A DNA stretch of 64,000 nucleotides from Halobacillus kuroshimensis DSM 18393. GTDB lineage: Bacteria; Bacillota; Bacilli; Bacillales; Halobacillaceae. The notes beneath the pieces are model-generated. The model was not told where the DNA came from and did not search any database. It worked only from the letters and a program-made list of their open reading frames with translations. Both the position numbers and the translations under genes were made by a program. Position 1 is the stretch's first letter. Each line of letters begins with the position of its first letter. The stretch covers positions 124,001 to 188,000 of the forward strand of contig NZ_AUDY01000009.1 of NCBI RefSeq assembly GCF_000425705.1. The letters are read 5' to 3'. Shown here piece by piece: positions 48,366-56,882 of the stretch.

Positions 48366-49658
48366 TCATTCTCCTCCTTCGACACGGAAGACGCTGTCGA
48401 TTTTTCTAACGGAATCCAAGGTTTTCATTTCTTGAACCGCTTTTTCGAAGTCTTCTTCACTGACTTTATGCGTCACCATCATCAATTCACGCTCGCCTTC
48501 CTGATCGGTCGCTTTCTGGGTGAATTGATCGAAGGAAATCGAATAATCAGCAAAAATATTCGTCAATTCCTTCAGCATGCCGGATTTATCATCCACATGA
48601 AGACGGATGTACTTTTTCGTCAGTTTCTCGCTCTGTGCGCGCACCTGTTTCGGAAACTGTGGCTGGACGTAAGCGGTTCCCGTCGTGCCGAGACGTATAT
48701 TCTTCAAGACGGCAATCAAATCAGAAACAACGGCTGTGGCTGTCGGCAGTTTTCCTGCCCCCGGGCCGTAGAACATCGTTTCACCGACTGCATCGCCGTA
48801 CACATACACCGCATTGAATTCATCATTGACGGAAGACAGCGGATGCTCAACCGGCAGCAGCGTCGGTTCGACACTGACGGATACCCCGTTGGCATCGTTC
48901 TCTGCAATCCCGATCAGTTTGATGCGGTACCCGAGTTCTTCCGCATACGTAATGTCGTCAGAGGAAATGCCGCGGATGCCTTTTACATCGACATCCTCCA
49001 GTCTGTACGGCATGGAGAAGCCGAGAATAGATAAAATCGTCATTTTACGAGCCGCATCAAGGCCATCTACGTCAGCAGTCGGATCGGCTTCCGCAAAACC
49101 GAGGTCCTGGGCCTCCTTTAAGACGCTGTCAAAATCGACGCCGTCCTGAGCCATCTTCGTCATGATGTAGTTGGTCGTTCCGTTGACAATTCCCATCATT
49201 TTCGTGATGCGGTCGGAAGAAAGGCCGTCCATGATCGAGCGGATGATCGGGATACCGCCGGCCACACTGGCTTCATAATATAGATCGCAGTTGTGCTTCT
49301 GGCAGGCTTCGAATAGCTGCTCGCCGTGCTGGGCGACAAGGTCCTTGTTCGCCGTTACGATATGTTTGCCGTGCTCAATGGCTTCCAGCATGATCGTCAA
49401 GGTGTGATCGATCCCACCCATCACTTCCACGATGACATCAATGTCCGGATCTCTCGTAATGTCCTCGTAGCGGTCCGTCAGTTCCGTTTCAGCCGGAAGC
49501 TCACGTTCTTTCGCGATGTCACTGACAAGCACCGATTTAATCGTGACATCGCACCCCGTTTTATGTTCAATGCGTTCTTTATGATCGCGCAGAATTTCAA
49601 TGACACCTGATCCGACTGTTCCCAGACCGAGCAGTCCTACCGTAATGGATTTGTTCAT
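48366..49658 (-). CDS. hom: homoserine dehydrogenase with ACT domain
   Basis: A 430-residue NAD(P)-dependent enzyme reducing aspartate semialdehyde to homoserine. The Rossmann motif [18 protein letters not shown] is at the N-terminus. [40 protein letters not shown] and the catalytic Lys/Asp region [16 protein letters not shown] follow. An ACT domain at about 350-425 ([20 protein letters not shown]) should bind threonine for feedback control. ATG 49658 follows AAGGAGTG. It heads the operon hom-thrC-thrB. No T-box or other leader structure is recognised upstream. Confidence 0.97.
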   Translation of the reverse strand: MNKSITVGLLGLGTVGSGVIEILRDHKERIEHKTGCDVTIKSVLVSDIAKERELPAETELTDRYEDITRDPDIDVIVEVMGGIDHTLTIMLEAIEHGKHIVTANKDLVAQHGEQLFEACQKHNCDLYYEASVAGGIPIIRSIMDGLSSDRITKMMGIVNGTTNYIMTKMAQDGVDFDSVLKEAQDLGFAEADPTADVDGLDAARKMTILSILGFSMPYRLEDVDVKGIRGISSDDITYAEELGYRIKLIGIAENDANGVSVSVEPTLLPVEHPLSSVNDEFNAVYVYGDAVGETMFYGPGAGKLPTATAVVSDLIAVLKNIRLGTTGTAYVQPQFPKQVRAQSEKLTKKYIRLHVDDKSGMLKELTNIFADYSISFDQFTQKATDQEGERELMMVTHKVSEEDFEKAVQEMKTLDSVRKIDSVFRVEGGE

Positions 49659-49995
49659 TCTTCACACTCCTTCTCTCTGTCTCCTATATATACACAGAAT
49701 TCTTTGTATAAAGGACATTGTAACGGAAAGGAAATTGAAGTACAAGAGTGAATTATCCGACGATTACAGAGGGCGGGCTGCAGGATTTACAGGAAATTAA
49801 CAATAGAGCGAAAAAGCCCTTTTGACCGCCTTGGAAACCCGCTTTTTTCAAAAGGCTTATTAATATAGTAGAAAAGCAGGTTTTTCAGAAAGAAAAGAGA
49901 AAAAACACAAATCTGGAATGCATAATGGGAGAGTTGACGTTTTCCAGAAGGTGGATTATAACTAAGTATGAAAAAAGAACCAGGAGGTGAGAACT
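49659..49995. other. divergent intergenic region between hom and a small gene
   Basis: This 337-bp region holds the start region of hom on the left and a sigma-A promoter for the rightward small gene at 49934-49962. Between them lies an inverted repeat, AAGCCCTTTTGA (49814) / TCAAAAGGCTT (49848), with a long loop; its role is not clear. Confidence 0.5.
49934..49962 (+). promoter_or_regulatory. sigma-A promoter of the small gene at 49996
   Basis: TTGACG and TATAAC are separated by exactly 17 bp, 33 bp before the start codon. Confidence 0.72.
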
Positions 49996-50247
49996 ATGTA
50001 TCGCGGAGGTCTGTTTTTCTCTGGACTTATGATTAAGTATGAAAAGTACTACAAAATTCTGCTGCTCGATCTTGGGTTAAGCGGCAAGGAACATGAATTC
50101 GTTCAAGATGCTCAGGAAGTGGTTCAGGATATTCAGAGGAAACTTGAGACGGCAGCGAGCGATCAGGAGAAGTGCGCGCTGTTTTACTCGGCGCTGAGGA
50201 AACGGCTGGTCGACATCTATGGCGGAAATGGAAGCACCCCCGTTTAA
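49996..50247 (+). CDS. small hypothetical protein
   Basis: An 83-residue soluble helical protein starting MYRGGLFFSGLMIKYEKYYK. A Tyr/Phe-rich N-terminus precedes two amphipathic helices (KEHEFVQDAQEVVQDIQRKL and EKCALFYSALRKRLVDIYGG). ATG 49996 has AGGAGGTGA upstream; an upstream start at 49987 overlaps this site. A good sigma-A promoter precedes it. No family is recognised. It is monocistronic as far as visible. The regular helices and strong signals make it very likely to be expressed. Confidence 0.68.
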   Translation: MYRGGLFFSGLMIKYEKYYKILLLDLGLSGKEHEFVQDAQEVVQDIQRKLETAASDQEKCALFYSALRKRLVDIYGGNGSTPV

Positions 50248-50632
50248 CAACGCATCCATTGAAAGGATTGCCCCCTCATTTTAAAGGCCTCACGCATACA
50301 ATCACCTCAACAATAGAAGGATCAGGCAGGGAAAATGGGAAAGTCACATAGAAAAAAGGCGGGGATTCGGAAGCGGATAATTTCCATTAAAAACCTTGTC
50401 CGCTTCCCGTTCTGTCTGCAGGACTTATGATACAATACAGATAGAATCACTGGGAAATCAAGGAACTGATTTATTTCTTTATCCGGATACATACACAATT
50501 TTTGTCGTCTTGACAGGAACTTTTCCCGTTCATGACGAATGAAACGTTTAAGGCTTGACCAGTGAGCCGGAACTCTACATAACAGCGCGGAGCGGCCCAG
50601 CCGATCTGCTAAAAGACAAAGGAGTGTTGGAC
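50248..50632. other. leader region upstream of the phosphoglucomutase gene
   Basis: This 385-bp stretch has no supportable gene. It contains an inverted repeat, GGAAGCGGA (50369-50377) / TCCGCTTCC (50399-50407), without a T-run. A TACAAT-like -10 (GATACAATAC near 50430) lacks a clear -35. A long leader for the mutase mRNA is likely. Confidence 0.4.
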
Positions 50633-52339
50633 ATGTGGAAAGACGAATACAAACGCTGGAAAGACTTTTCTGATCTTGATGAGAATCTGTCCGTCGAATT
50701 GGAAAAGATCGTAAAAGACGAGGCATCTTTAGAGGATGCTTTCTACAAGAACCTTGAATTCGGTACAGGCGGTATGCGCGGGAAAATCGGTCCCGGTACG
50801 AACCGGATGAATATTTATACCGTTCGTAAAGCCGCTGAAGGTCTGGCTTCCTATGTTAATGACCAGGGGATGTCCAAGCGCGGCGTTGCCATTGCGTACG
50901 ATTCCCGATATATGTCGAAGGAATTCGCTGTTGAAACAGCAAAGGTCCTTGGACGTCACGGCATTCCTTCCTATGTATTTACATCCTTGCGACCGACACC
51001 GGAGCTGTCTTTCGCTGTCCGTCACTTGAAGGCGGCGGCAGGCGTTGTCGTCACCGCCAGTCACAATCCTCCGGAATACAATGGCTTCAAAGCTTACAAT
51101 GAAGACGGCGGGCAGCTGCCTCCGGCTCAGGCGGAAGTGATGATCGACTTCGTCAACAAGGTCGAAAATGAGCTGAACGTAGAAGCGGCGGACCAAAAGC
51201 AGCTGGAACAGGACGGTCTGCTCCGCTGGGTGGACGAGGACGTCGATACTGCTTATATGGAAGCTTTAAAAACCGTAAGTGTCCGCGACGACCTGCCGAA
51301 AGATCTTTCGGTCGTGTTCACACCGCTGCACGGAACAGCACGCCACCTTGTTGAGCAGGGCTTGAAGCAGAACGGCTTCAATTCCGTGCACATCGTAGAA
51401 GAGCAGGCCACGCCGGATCCGGAATTTTCAACGGTGGCTTCACCGAACCCGGAAGAACACCAGGCCTTTGAAATGGCGATCGATCAGGGGAAAGCAGTGG
51501 GAGCGGACATCCTGATGGCTACAGATCCGGATGCAGACCGTCTCGGCGTTGCCGTCCCGGATGAGAACGGGGAGTACAAAGTGCTGACTGGAAACCAGAC
51601 AGGTGCCCTGCTTCTGGATTACATTCTCGGACAGAGCGCCTCCATTCCGGAAAACGGCCTGCTTGTAAAAACGATCGTAACGTCTGAATTCGGCCGGGTA
51701 ATCGCCGATTCCTACGGGATTTCCTCTCTGGATACATTGACAGGCTTCAAATTTATCGGAGAGAAGATTCGCGAGTACGAACAGTCCGGCGAGTACAAGT
51801 TCCTTTTCGGCTACGAGGAAAGCTACGGCTATTTAGTGAAGGATTTCGCCCGTGATAAAGACGCCGTCCAGGCAGCTGTGCTTGCTGTAGAGGCAGCGGC
51901 TTACTGGAAGAGTCAGGGAAAAACACTGGTGGAAGCGCTGGATACGCTGTATCAGAAGCACGGCTATTTCCTTGAAGACTTGAAGTCAGTCACATTGGAA
52001 GGGAAATCCGGAGCGGATACGATCGAAAAAATCATGAACGATTTCCGTGAGGCGGACATTCAGGAAGCCGGCGGAAAGAAAGTCATGGCGGTGGAGGATT
52101 ACTCCACAACGGTCCGCCAGCTGGTACAGGAAGGAACCACAGAGGAAATCGATCTTCCGACGTCCAATGTCGTGAAGTTCATTCTTGAGGATGACTGCTG
52201 GTTCTGCCTGCGTCCATCCGGAACAGAGCCTAAAATCAAATTCTATTACGGAGTGAAGTCCACTACACGCCGTGAAAGTGAAGAACTGCTTGCAGCCGTG
52301 AAAGCCACGGTGGACGAGCGTCTGCACGCGATCATCTAA
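50633..52339 (+). CDS. pgcA: alpha-phosphoglucomutase / phospho-sugar mutase
   Basis: A 568-residue alpha-D-phosphohexomutase interconverting glucose-1-P and glucose-6-P. The substrate-binding start FGTGGMRGKIGPGTNRMN, the phosphoserine loop VVTASHNPPEYNGFKAYNED, the magnesium loop ATDPDADRLGVAVPD, the sugar loop FGYEESYGYLV and the phosphate loop RPSGTEPKIKFYYG are all present. ATG 50633 follows AAAGGAG; the longer frame is not supported. It links the Leloir pathway (glucose-1-P from GalT) to glycolysis. It also supplies glucose-1-P for UDP-glucose and wall polymers. Confidence 0.96.
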   Translation: MWKDEYKRWKDFSDLDENLSVELEKIVKDEASLEDAFYKNLEFGTGGMRGKIGPGTNRMNIYTVRKAAEGLASYVNDQGMSKRGVAIAYDSRYMSKEFAVETAKVLGRHGIPSYVFTSLRPTPELSFAVRHLKAAAGVVVTASHNPPEYNGFKAYNEDGGQLPPAQAEVMIDFVNKVENELNVEAADQKQLEQDGLLRWVDEDVDTAYMEALKTVSVRDDLPKDLSVVFTPLHGTARHLVEQGLKQNGFNSVHIVEEQATPDPEFSTVASPNPEEHQAFEMAIDQGKAVGADILMATDPDADRLGVAVPDENGEYKVLTGNQTGALLLDYILGQSASIPENGLLVKTIVTSEFGRVIADSYGISSLDTLTGFKFIGEKIREYEQSGEYKFLFGYEESYGYLVKDFARDKDAVQAAVLAVEAAAYWKSQGKTLVEALDTLYQKHGYFLEDLKSVTLEGKSGADTIEKIMNDFREADIQEAGGKKVMAVEDYSTTVRQLVQEGTTEEIDLPTSNVVKFILEDDCWFCLRPSGTEPKIKFYYGVKSTTRRESEELLAAVKATVDERLHAII

Positions 52340-52346
52340 TCGAAAA

Positions 52347-52379
52347 AATCCGCCCCTTATTCCGGGGCGGATTTTTTTC
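52347..52379 (+). terminator. terminator of the phosphoglucomutase gene
   Basis: AATCCGCCCC / GGGGCGGATT followed by TTTTT. Confidence 0.87.
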
Positions 52380-52417
52380 TTTGCCCTCTCGTAGAGCTCC
52401 CCCATTTGTTTGGGCAT

Positions 52418-52553
52418 GGTCACGTTCCGCTTATCGGTGGATGCTTGCCGCGGGCACAGCCTCAGCTAACTTGGACAGGAAGACCACCTGTCCAAGTGGA
52501 TCTTCGGCTCGTGCTGTTCCCGCAGGCGTCACCACCGAACGCTCTACGAGACC
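52418..52553 (+). repeat. family A repeat, copy A6
   Basis: A 136-bp copy with a perfect inner stem CTTGGACAGG / CCTGTCCAAG; the right outer arm has changed to TACGAGACC. It lies in the 709-bp gap 52340-53048, which also holds the mutase terminator, B6 and the promoter of the IDEAL-domain gene. Confidence 0.92.
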
Positions 52554-52746
52554 TTACTCAGTAATGATCGAAAAATCGTTCCCTTTATACTGCAAAATCA
52601 TTTGGGGAAGAATTTTATCTTCATCATATCTCTTGGTTCATAGGATACTTTCCGAAATGGTTACATCATTGTTCGTGCAAATCCAGACCTCCTTGCCGGG
52701 AGCCACCCACGAAGGTGGATGAGTGAAGGAGAGTCCTTTTCAATTC

Positions 52747-52867
52747 CGAAAGGAGCGCAGACCATTCAACTCCTGCGGAAAAACGGGCGGCCGAGGCCCC
52801 ACAGGGCGGTCTCCCCGAGGAGACTTGGACGTTCGTCCGCGGAAAGGGAATGGTCTGCGCTCCTGGA
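52747..52867 (+). repeat. family B hairpin repeat, copy B6
   Basis: A perfect 17-bp outer stem, AGGAGCGCAGACCATTC / GAATGGTCTGCGCTCCT, surrounds the core boxes AACTCCTGCGGAAAAACGGG, CCGAGGCCCCACAGGGCG, CCCCGAGGAGACTTGGACG and GTCCGCGGAAAGGG. The motif GTGAAGGAGAGTCC lies 12 bp before it, as for B5. Confidence 0.9.
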
Positions 52868-52981
52868 GGTACTAGAGGATATCGGTTATGCCTGCATACT
52901 GAAAACTTGTTCTCCTTAATCAAGGGACCGGATTTGTTCCGCCTATCTTTGCTGATGCGTTTAGAAAAGGCTTTCAATTGA

Positions 52982-53010
52982 TTGACAAATGAGCGATAAT
53001 AGAATAAAAT
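52982..53010 (+). promoter_or_regulatory. sigma-A promoter of the IDEAL-domain gene
   Basis: A perfect TTGACA is followed after 17 bp by TAAAAT, 38 bp before the start codon. Confidence 0.75.
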
Positions 53011-53048
53011 ACTGAAAATTCAGATATAACATAAAAAGGGGTGGGCCC

Positions 53049-53504
53049 ATGTTGAACATAAAGATGTTGAAGCCATATTATGTTAAAGAAGATAAACGTT
53101 TTATACGCATCGTCTTAGCCTACCAGTACTTTTCTTTGTTTATTGACGACGAACTTTATCAGTTTATTCCAATGGAAGCAAGAGAAATAATCATCGACCG
53201 CAATCGTCAGAAGGTGCACAATGTATTCGATATTTTCGTGTTTCAGCGCGGTAAAAATATGGTGTATGTATCGGTGGCGGATTTGCTGCAGCTGCCGGAA
53301 TTTCTGACACACCTTCATTCGATTGTGTCGCCGTATTATGAAGAGGGGATTGACATCAGCCAGCAATCATCAAAAGAAGTGAGAGCCATTATCCGTGAAT
53401 TGGAAAAAGAAAACCTCCGGCGCCTGATTGATAAGGCCATTGATGAGGACGATCAGGAAGCTTTCCAAGTACTGACCGAGAAATGGAAAGCGATGCATTC
53501 ATAG
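53049..53504 (+). CDS. IDEAL-domain protein
   Basis: A 151-residue cytoplasmic protein. The C-terminal segment (about 120-148, LRRLIDKAIDEDDQEAFQVL then TEKW) is an IDEAL domain, a short helical motif found in several Bacillus proteins of unknown role. The first 110 residues form a beta-rich domain (YYVKEDKRFIRIVLAYQYFS and QKVHNVFDIFVFQRGKNMVY) that I cannot name with confidence. ATG 53049 follows AAAGGGGTGG and a good promoter. A terminator ends the gene, so it is transcribed alone. It lies next to SinI/SinR-type genes, which may be chance. Confidence 0.82.
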   Translation: MLNIKMLKPYYVKEDKRFIRIVLAYQYFSLFIDDELYQFIPMEAREIIIDRNRQKVHNVFDIFVFQRGKNMVYVSVADLLQLPEFLTHLHSIVSPYYEEGIDISQQSSKEVRAIIRELEKENLRRLIDKAIDEDDQEAFQVLTEKWKAMHS

Positions 53505-53506
53505 GT

Positions 53507-53538
53507 GCCGGGCTGATTATTTTGGCCCGGTTCTTTTT
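53507..53538 (+). terminator. terminator of the IDEAL-domain gene
   Basis: CCGGGC / GCCCGG followed by TTCTTTTT. Confidence 0.78.
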
Positions 53539-53716
53539 ATCTGGTATACTATTCTACATAAAACCACAACGAATTTCCTAAAAAAACTGGAATATAAGTG
53601 ATAAATGTTAAAAATATATGAATTTTTTTCAAATGTGGTGGCGCATAATCCATTATAATAGGCTTATACTTACAGGATTAGGAAAAAAAGAACCGGGATA
53701 CGGGGAGGTTAACAAG

Positions 53717-53854
53717 ATGAGAGAGATGCCTAAAGACCGTCTGCTGGATGACGAGTGGATCGACTTGATACAGGAAGCGAAAGCTTTAGGCCTGAGTAAG
53801 GAAGAAGTAGAAAATTTCCTGCGCGGCGGAACGGAACTGTATAAACTAGTATAA
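53717..53854 (+). CDS. sinI: SinI-family anti-repressor (first copy)
   Basis: A 45-residue protein. DDEWIDLIQEAKALGLSKEE followed by VENFLRGG is a textbook SinI dimerisation hook: helix, LGLS turn, helix. SinI proteins bind SinR-type repressors one to one and pull them off DNA, releasing matrix genes or other targets. I choose ATG 53717, which has GGGGAGG nine bases upstream; the longer frame from 53618 has no site. It is monocistronic, with a terminator directly behind. The SinR-like partner could be the product of the gene at 55353. Confidence 0.88.
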   Translation: MREMPKDRLLDDEWIDLIQEAKALGLSKEEVENFLRGGTELYKLV

Positions 53855-53886
53855 CACCCTTTATCTTTAAGGGTGTCTTTTTTTAT
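53852..53886 (+). terminator. terminator of the first sinI
   Basis: ACACCCTT / AAGGGTGT followed by CTTTTTTT, starting at the stop codon. Confidence 0.85.
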
Positions 53887-53934
53887 GCCTCCCTTTATAA
53901 TGAGTATATAGTAGTAGTTGGAAGGAGGGTCGGC

Positions 53935-55128
53935 ATGAAAAACTTTGAAATGATCAATCTGCTCAAAGACTGTGCCATCGCATTCAATATACCAGTCCAT
54001 TTAATCGACCGAAAGAATACAGCCATCTTTCAATATCCTGACACTTTTCTTAAACCACCGGAAGAAATTCTGGAAACCCGCCATCCTTATCTTCAGGAAG
54101 CAAGGAAAATGCCCGGAACCCTGCACCTGCTGAAGGATCCTTTTAACCAGTATGCTTTATTTTATGCGTATGAAAATCCACAGAAGGAAACCGTGGTCGC
54201 ACTGCTCGGCCCATTCCTGCATGAAATATCGGACTATAAAGAGGTCCAGCTGAGTTTAATTATGAATGATCTTTCCTCTTCTCTCGCAGAGGAGTTTGCC
54301 GGATACCTGGATCATCTGCCGGTAAGGACGCCGAAGGAACTGGCATCCATCCAGCGTGTCTTGCAGCATGTGCTGCCAGGGAAAAAGGAAAAGGAGAAGA
54401 AAAACCCAACAGAGCCTGATCTCCTGCATCATTATGAAGAATATGCGGCATCGCTTGAATCCTATCCGGATACGGTGGCATCGAAACAGGAATTCATGGA
54501 ACGTTTCAAACGTGGGGAAAAACAGGCGGTGGAAGCGTACTATTCACTGATGGACAATAACCTCCCGCATATAAAAAATCATGTGCGTTCTTTTAAAAAC
54601 CATCTGATCCGTCTGGTTACGGAATTGAGCCTCCTTTGTATAGAAAAAGGGGCCCAGCCGGATGAAACGGGGTCATTAAGTGATTTCCATATCAGCTTCC
54701 TGGAGACGAAAGAGACCGTCGAAGAACTGGAAGGGCTGGAATCGATCATTCTTCGTTCGTTCCTGGAAAGAATCCAGGGGGTGGGCAGGCAGTCCTTTTC
54801 TCCGTTGGTGGAGCGCGCACAGAAATATATTTTCCAAAACCTGACGAAAGATTTAACGTTAAAGGAAATTGCGGAAACATTGAACGTCAATCCGAATTAT
54901 TTATCCGGTGTGTTTACAAAAGAAACCGGCGTATCGATCACCCAGTTCATTAATCAGCAGCGGATTACCGAAGCGAAAGAGCTCTTATGCATCACAGAGC
55001 ATTCGCTTATGGATATCAGCATGCTGCTCGGCTATAACAGCCAGAGCTATTTTACAAGGGTTTTCAAGAGTGTAGAGGGAATCGGCCCGAAGGAATTCAG
55101 GCAGAAATACCGAATAAAGGAAAAGTAA
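53935..55128 (+). CDS. AraC-family regulator with N-terminal sensor
   Basis: A 397-residue regulator. Residues about 1-130 form a PAS- or PocR-like sensory region (FNIPVHLIDRKNTAIFQYPD and ETVVALLGPFLHEISDYKEV). A helical linker follows, and then two AraC helix-turn-helices at about 295-392 (LTLKEIAETLNVNPNYLSGV and SLMDISMLLGYNSQSYFTRV). ATG 53935 has GGAAGGAGGG upstream. It stands between two SinI-type genes and ends at a terminator. The ligand and targets are unknown. The N-terminal layout resembles YisR/YesN-like metabolite sensors, but I cannot say more. Confidence 0.88.
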   Translation: MKNFEMINLLKDCAIAFNIPVHLIDRKNTAIFQYPDTFLKPPEEILETRHPYLQEARKMPGTLHLLKDPFNQYALFYAYENPQKETVVALLGPFLHEISDYKEVQLSLIMNDLSSSLAEEFAGYLDHLPVRTPKELASIQRVLQHVLPGKKEKEKKNPTEPDLLHHYEEYAASLESYPDTVASKQEFMERFKRGEKQAVEAYYSLMDNNLPHIKNHVRSFKNHLIRLVTELSLLCIEKGAQPDETGSLSDFHISFLETKETVEELEGLESIILRSFLERIQGVGRQSFSPLVERAQKYIFQNLTKDLTLKEIAETLNVNPNYLSGVFTKETGVSITQFINQQRITEAKELLCITEHSLMDISMLLGYNSQSYFTRVFKSVEGIGPKEFRQKYRIKEK

Positions 55129-55160
55129 TCAGCTGATAAAGGCTCAGCTGATTTTTTATG
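55128..55160 (+). terminator. terminator of the AraC-family gene
   Basis: AATCAGCTGA / TCAGCTGATT with a seven-base loop and TTTTT. Confidence 0.84.
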
Positions 55161-55352
55161 AGGGAATGTTCTCAAAAACGGACTATTTGTAAGTAAATAG
55201 AAGATATATGCAGGAATGTATGGGATATATGTTCTTTATAATGAAAAATGGTTGTTTATTTCCAATGGGTGAGCGTTTATAATATTCTTAATAACGAACA
55301 AAAAGATAGGTTAATTATGTCAGGAGTCATCTGACGATGGAAGGTGAGGTAG

Positions 55353-55595
55353 GTGGAAGTGACGCCGATTGGTGAAAAAATCCGTGTCCTGCGCACCGGC
55401 AGAGGATTATCTGTCAACGAGTTTGCCAAACGTTCTGGTGTATCCAAATCGTATATCAGCAACATTGAAAGAGGGGTACAGAAGAACCCTTCCTTAATCG
55501 TGATGGGAAAACTCGCCCGGACGCTGGAGGTACCGCTGGAAGAGCTATTAACGCATAAGTATGCCGAAGAAACGGGGAATGGACAGAGCCGATAG
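55353..55595 (+). CDS. sinR: SinR/Xre-family repressor
   Basis: An 80-residue helix-turn-helix protein. IGEKIRVLRTGRGLSVNEFA then KRSGVSKSYISNIERGVQKN closely follow the SinR DNA-binding domain, with a KLARTLEVPLEELL end. It lacks the long C-terminal SinR tetramerisation hook, so it is a short version. The start is GTG 55353 or the GTG two codons later; GAAGGTGAGG lies upstream. It is followed 21 bp later by a SinI-like gene and then by an unknown gene overlapping that, so the three form an operon. It probably represses its own operon and is antagonised by the neighbouring SinI-like peptide. Confidence 0.88.
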   Translation: MEVTPIGEKIRVLRTGRGLSVNEFAKRSGVSKSYISNIERGVQKNPSLIVMGKLARTLEVPLEELLTHKYAEETGNGQSR

Positions 55596-55616
55596 CGGAC
55601 GAAAGGGGACGATCAT

Positions 55617-55766
55617 ATGGTGAAACAGGAGGAATACAGAGAATGGATGGCTCTGATGAAAGAAGCCAGACAGCTCGGTCTGAGTCCGGAGGAGGTCAGG
55701 GATTTCCTGGACATCCCCCGGGTGCCGGAGCTTCTAAGCGAGGGGACGGGAGGATATGAAGGGTAA
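55617..55766 (+). CDS. SinI-family anti-repressor (second copy)
   Basis: A 49-residue gene. YREWMALMKEARQLGLSPEE followed by VRDFLDIP matches the SinI hook and aligns with the peptide encoded at 53717, including the LGLS turn. ATG 55617 follows AAAGGGG at nine bases. It sits directly after sinR and its end overlaps the next gene by 11 bases, so the three are co-transcribed and probably translated in concert. It would neutralise the adjacent SinR-like repressor. An unrelated short helical protein is unlikely given the motif. Confidence 0.85.
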   Translation: MVKQEEYREWMALMKEARQLGLSPEEVRDFLDIPRVPELLSEGTGGYEG

Positions 55767-56316
55767 AACCGTCTTTACGAGAGAAGCAGGATGGCGCAAT
55801 GTCACAGCGGTTTCCCCTCGGGTCATGGACAAACACAGGGCCTGCGCTCTCTCTTCTATAGTGGATCAGTATTCCCAGCTGCTTATCAAGCCGGGATGGG
55901 ATATCCTCGTTGTCAACGACCGGGTATGGGGGAGGAAGCAGAAGGAAACTTCTGTGTGGGAAGAAGGGTTCATGAAGGCTGTGACCGGCGATGAGTCCCC
56001 GCTTTCCTACCTGCAGGCGTCGCTCTGTTATCATCATCTGCTGGAATATACGAACGAGGCATCCGGAGTCATTTCACAGGCCGTCCTCGACGATGGGTAT
56101 GCCCGTACTCTCGACCTGTTCGGTGCTTGGCCGTTTGGAAAGCAGCTCCGCAGCTTTAATCCACTGTTCTTCTATGATTCTCTTTTTCATCCGGCTGTCG
56201 TTTTTTTTACGTACCATCGTGAAGGTGGTGCGGTCATACGAAAACATGTCCACCGTTTCGCTCATGGAAGCTATGAGCTGAAGACGCTGACGCGTAAGTG
56301 GGCAGCCATTTCTTAA
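55756..56316 (+). CDS. unknown protein co-encoded with sinR-sinI
   Basis: A 186-residue soluble protein without signal peptide or membrane helix. It begins MKGKTVFTREAGWRNVTAVS and has an aromatic-rich middle (LLEYTNEASGVISQAVLDDG, DLFGAWPFGKQLRSFNPLFF). Several histidines lie near the end (HREGGAVIRKHVHRFAHGSY). I recognise no family. ATG 55756 lies within the end of the SinI-like gene, a clear sign of translational coupling. A terminator ends the operon. It may be an effector or cofactor of the SinR/SinI switch. The histidines could bind metal, which is speculation. Confidence 0.72.
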   Translation: MKGKTVFTREAGWRNVTAVSPRVMDKHRACALSSIVDQYSQLLIKPGWDILVVNDRVWGRKQKETSVWEEGFMKAVTGDESPLSYLQASLCYHHLLEYTNEASGVISQAVLDDGYARTLDLFGAWPFGKQLRSFNPLFFYDSLFHPAVVFFTYHREGGAVIRKHVHRFAHGSYELKTLTRKWAAIS

Positions 56317-56347
56317 CCGGCCTATATAAAGGGGGCCGGTTTTTTTG
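56315..56347 (+). terminator. terminator of the sinR operon
   Basis: AACCGGCC / GGCCGGTT around an eleven-base loop, followed by TTTTT. Confidence 0.84.
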
Positions 56348-56610
56348 TGTGTGCTGTCGAAAGATCAACGGCCTTTTCTACCATTTTCTTCTTTTCATTC
56401 TGACAAAAATAGATTATGATGTAACAAAGTATTTTGAATTTTATTGACAGATCATTACGAGAAACGTAGAAAATGCGGGGACTCTCTGTTTTTAGTCCTC
56501 ATCCAACAGACTGGGCCCTTACATAATGACCGTCGGAAAAAGGCGTTTGATACCGAATCGTTAAGTAAATAGAAATATATAGGAACATCATGAATGAAAA
56601 GGTGGGTCGT

Positions 56611-56721
56611 ATGGAGAATCTTAAAGAAGTGCTGGAAAATATCATCCAGCGCACGGAGAATTCAGAACTGTTGTCATCTCAGGAAGTTATCAATCAGCTG
56701 ATTCAGCAGCTGCAGGAATAG
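56611..56721 (+). CDS. 36-residue helical peptide (tentative)
   Basis: A very short gene reading MENLKEVLENIIQRTENSEL, then LSSQEVINQLIQQLQE. Regular hydrophobic spacing suggests two amphipathic helices. ATG 56611 follows AAGGTGGG; an in-frame ATG at 56590 would add seven residues. It lies alone in the 565-bp gap 56317-56882, and no terminator is seen behind it. The helices and ribosome site favour a real micro-protein, but evidence is thin. The rest of the gap contains only the sinR-operon terminator and the region before tagO. Confidence 0.5.
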   Translation: MENLKEVLENIIQRTENSELLSSQEVINQLIQQLQE

Positions 56722-56882
56722 ATCGTGTGGAGCATCGCTGGGGACTATGGCGGTGTTTTTCCATGTTCCGGGTTCTACATAAGCTGAGAAAAAAGGCTCA
56801 CGGGAAAGATAACGGAATCTTCGCGTGCCTGTGATATACTAATACCGACAAGAGTAAACTTACCAAGTAAGCGAGGATTTCT

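Noticed and set aside
49659-49800. T-box or threonine attenuator upstream of hom
   Set aside because: No T-box sequence, specifier stem or threonine-rich leader peptide could be found near the hom start.
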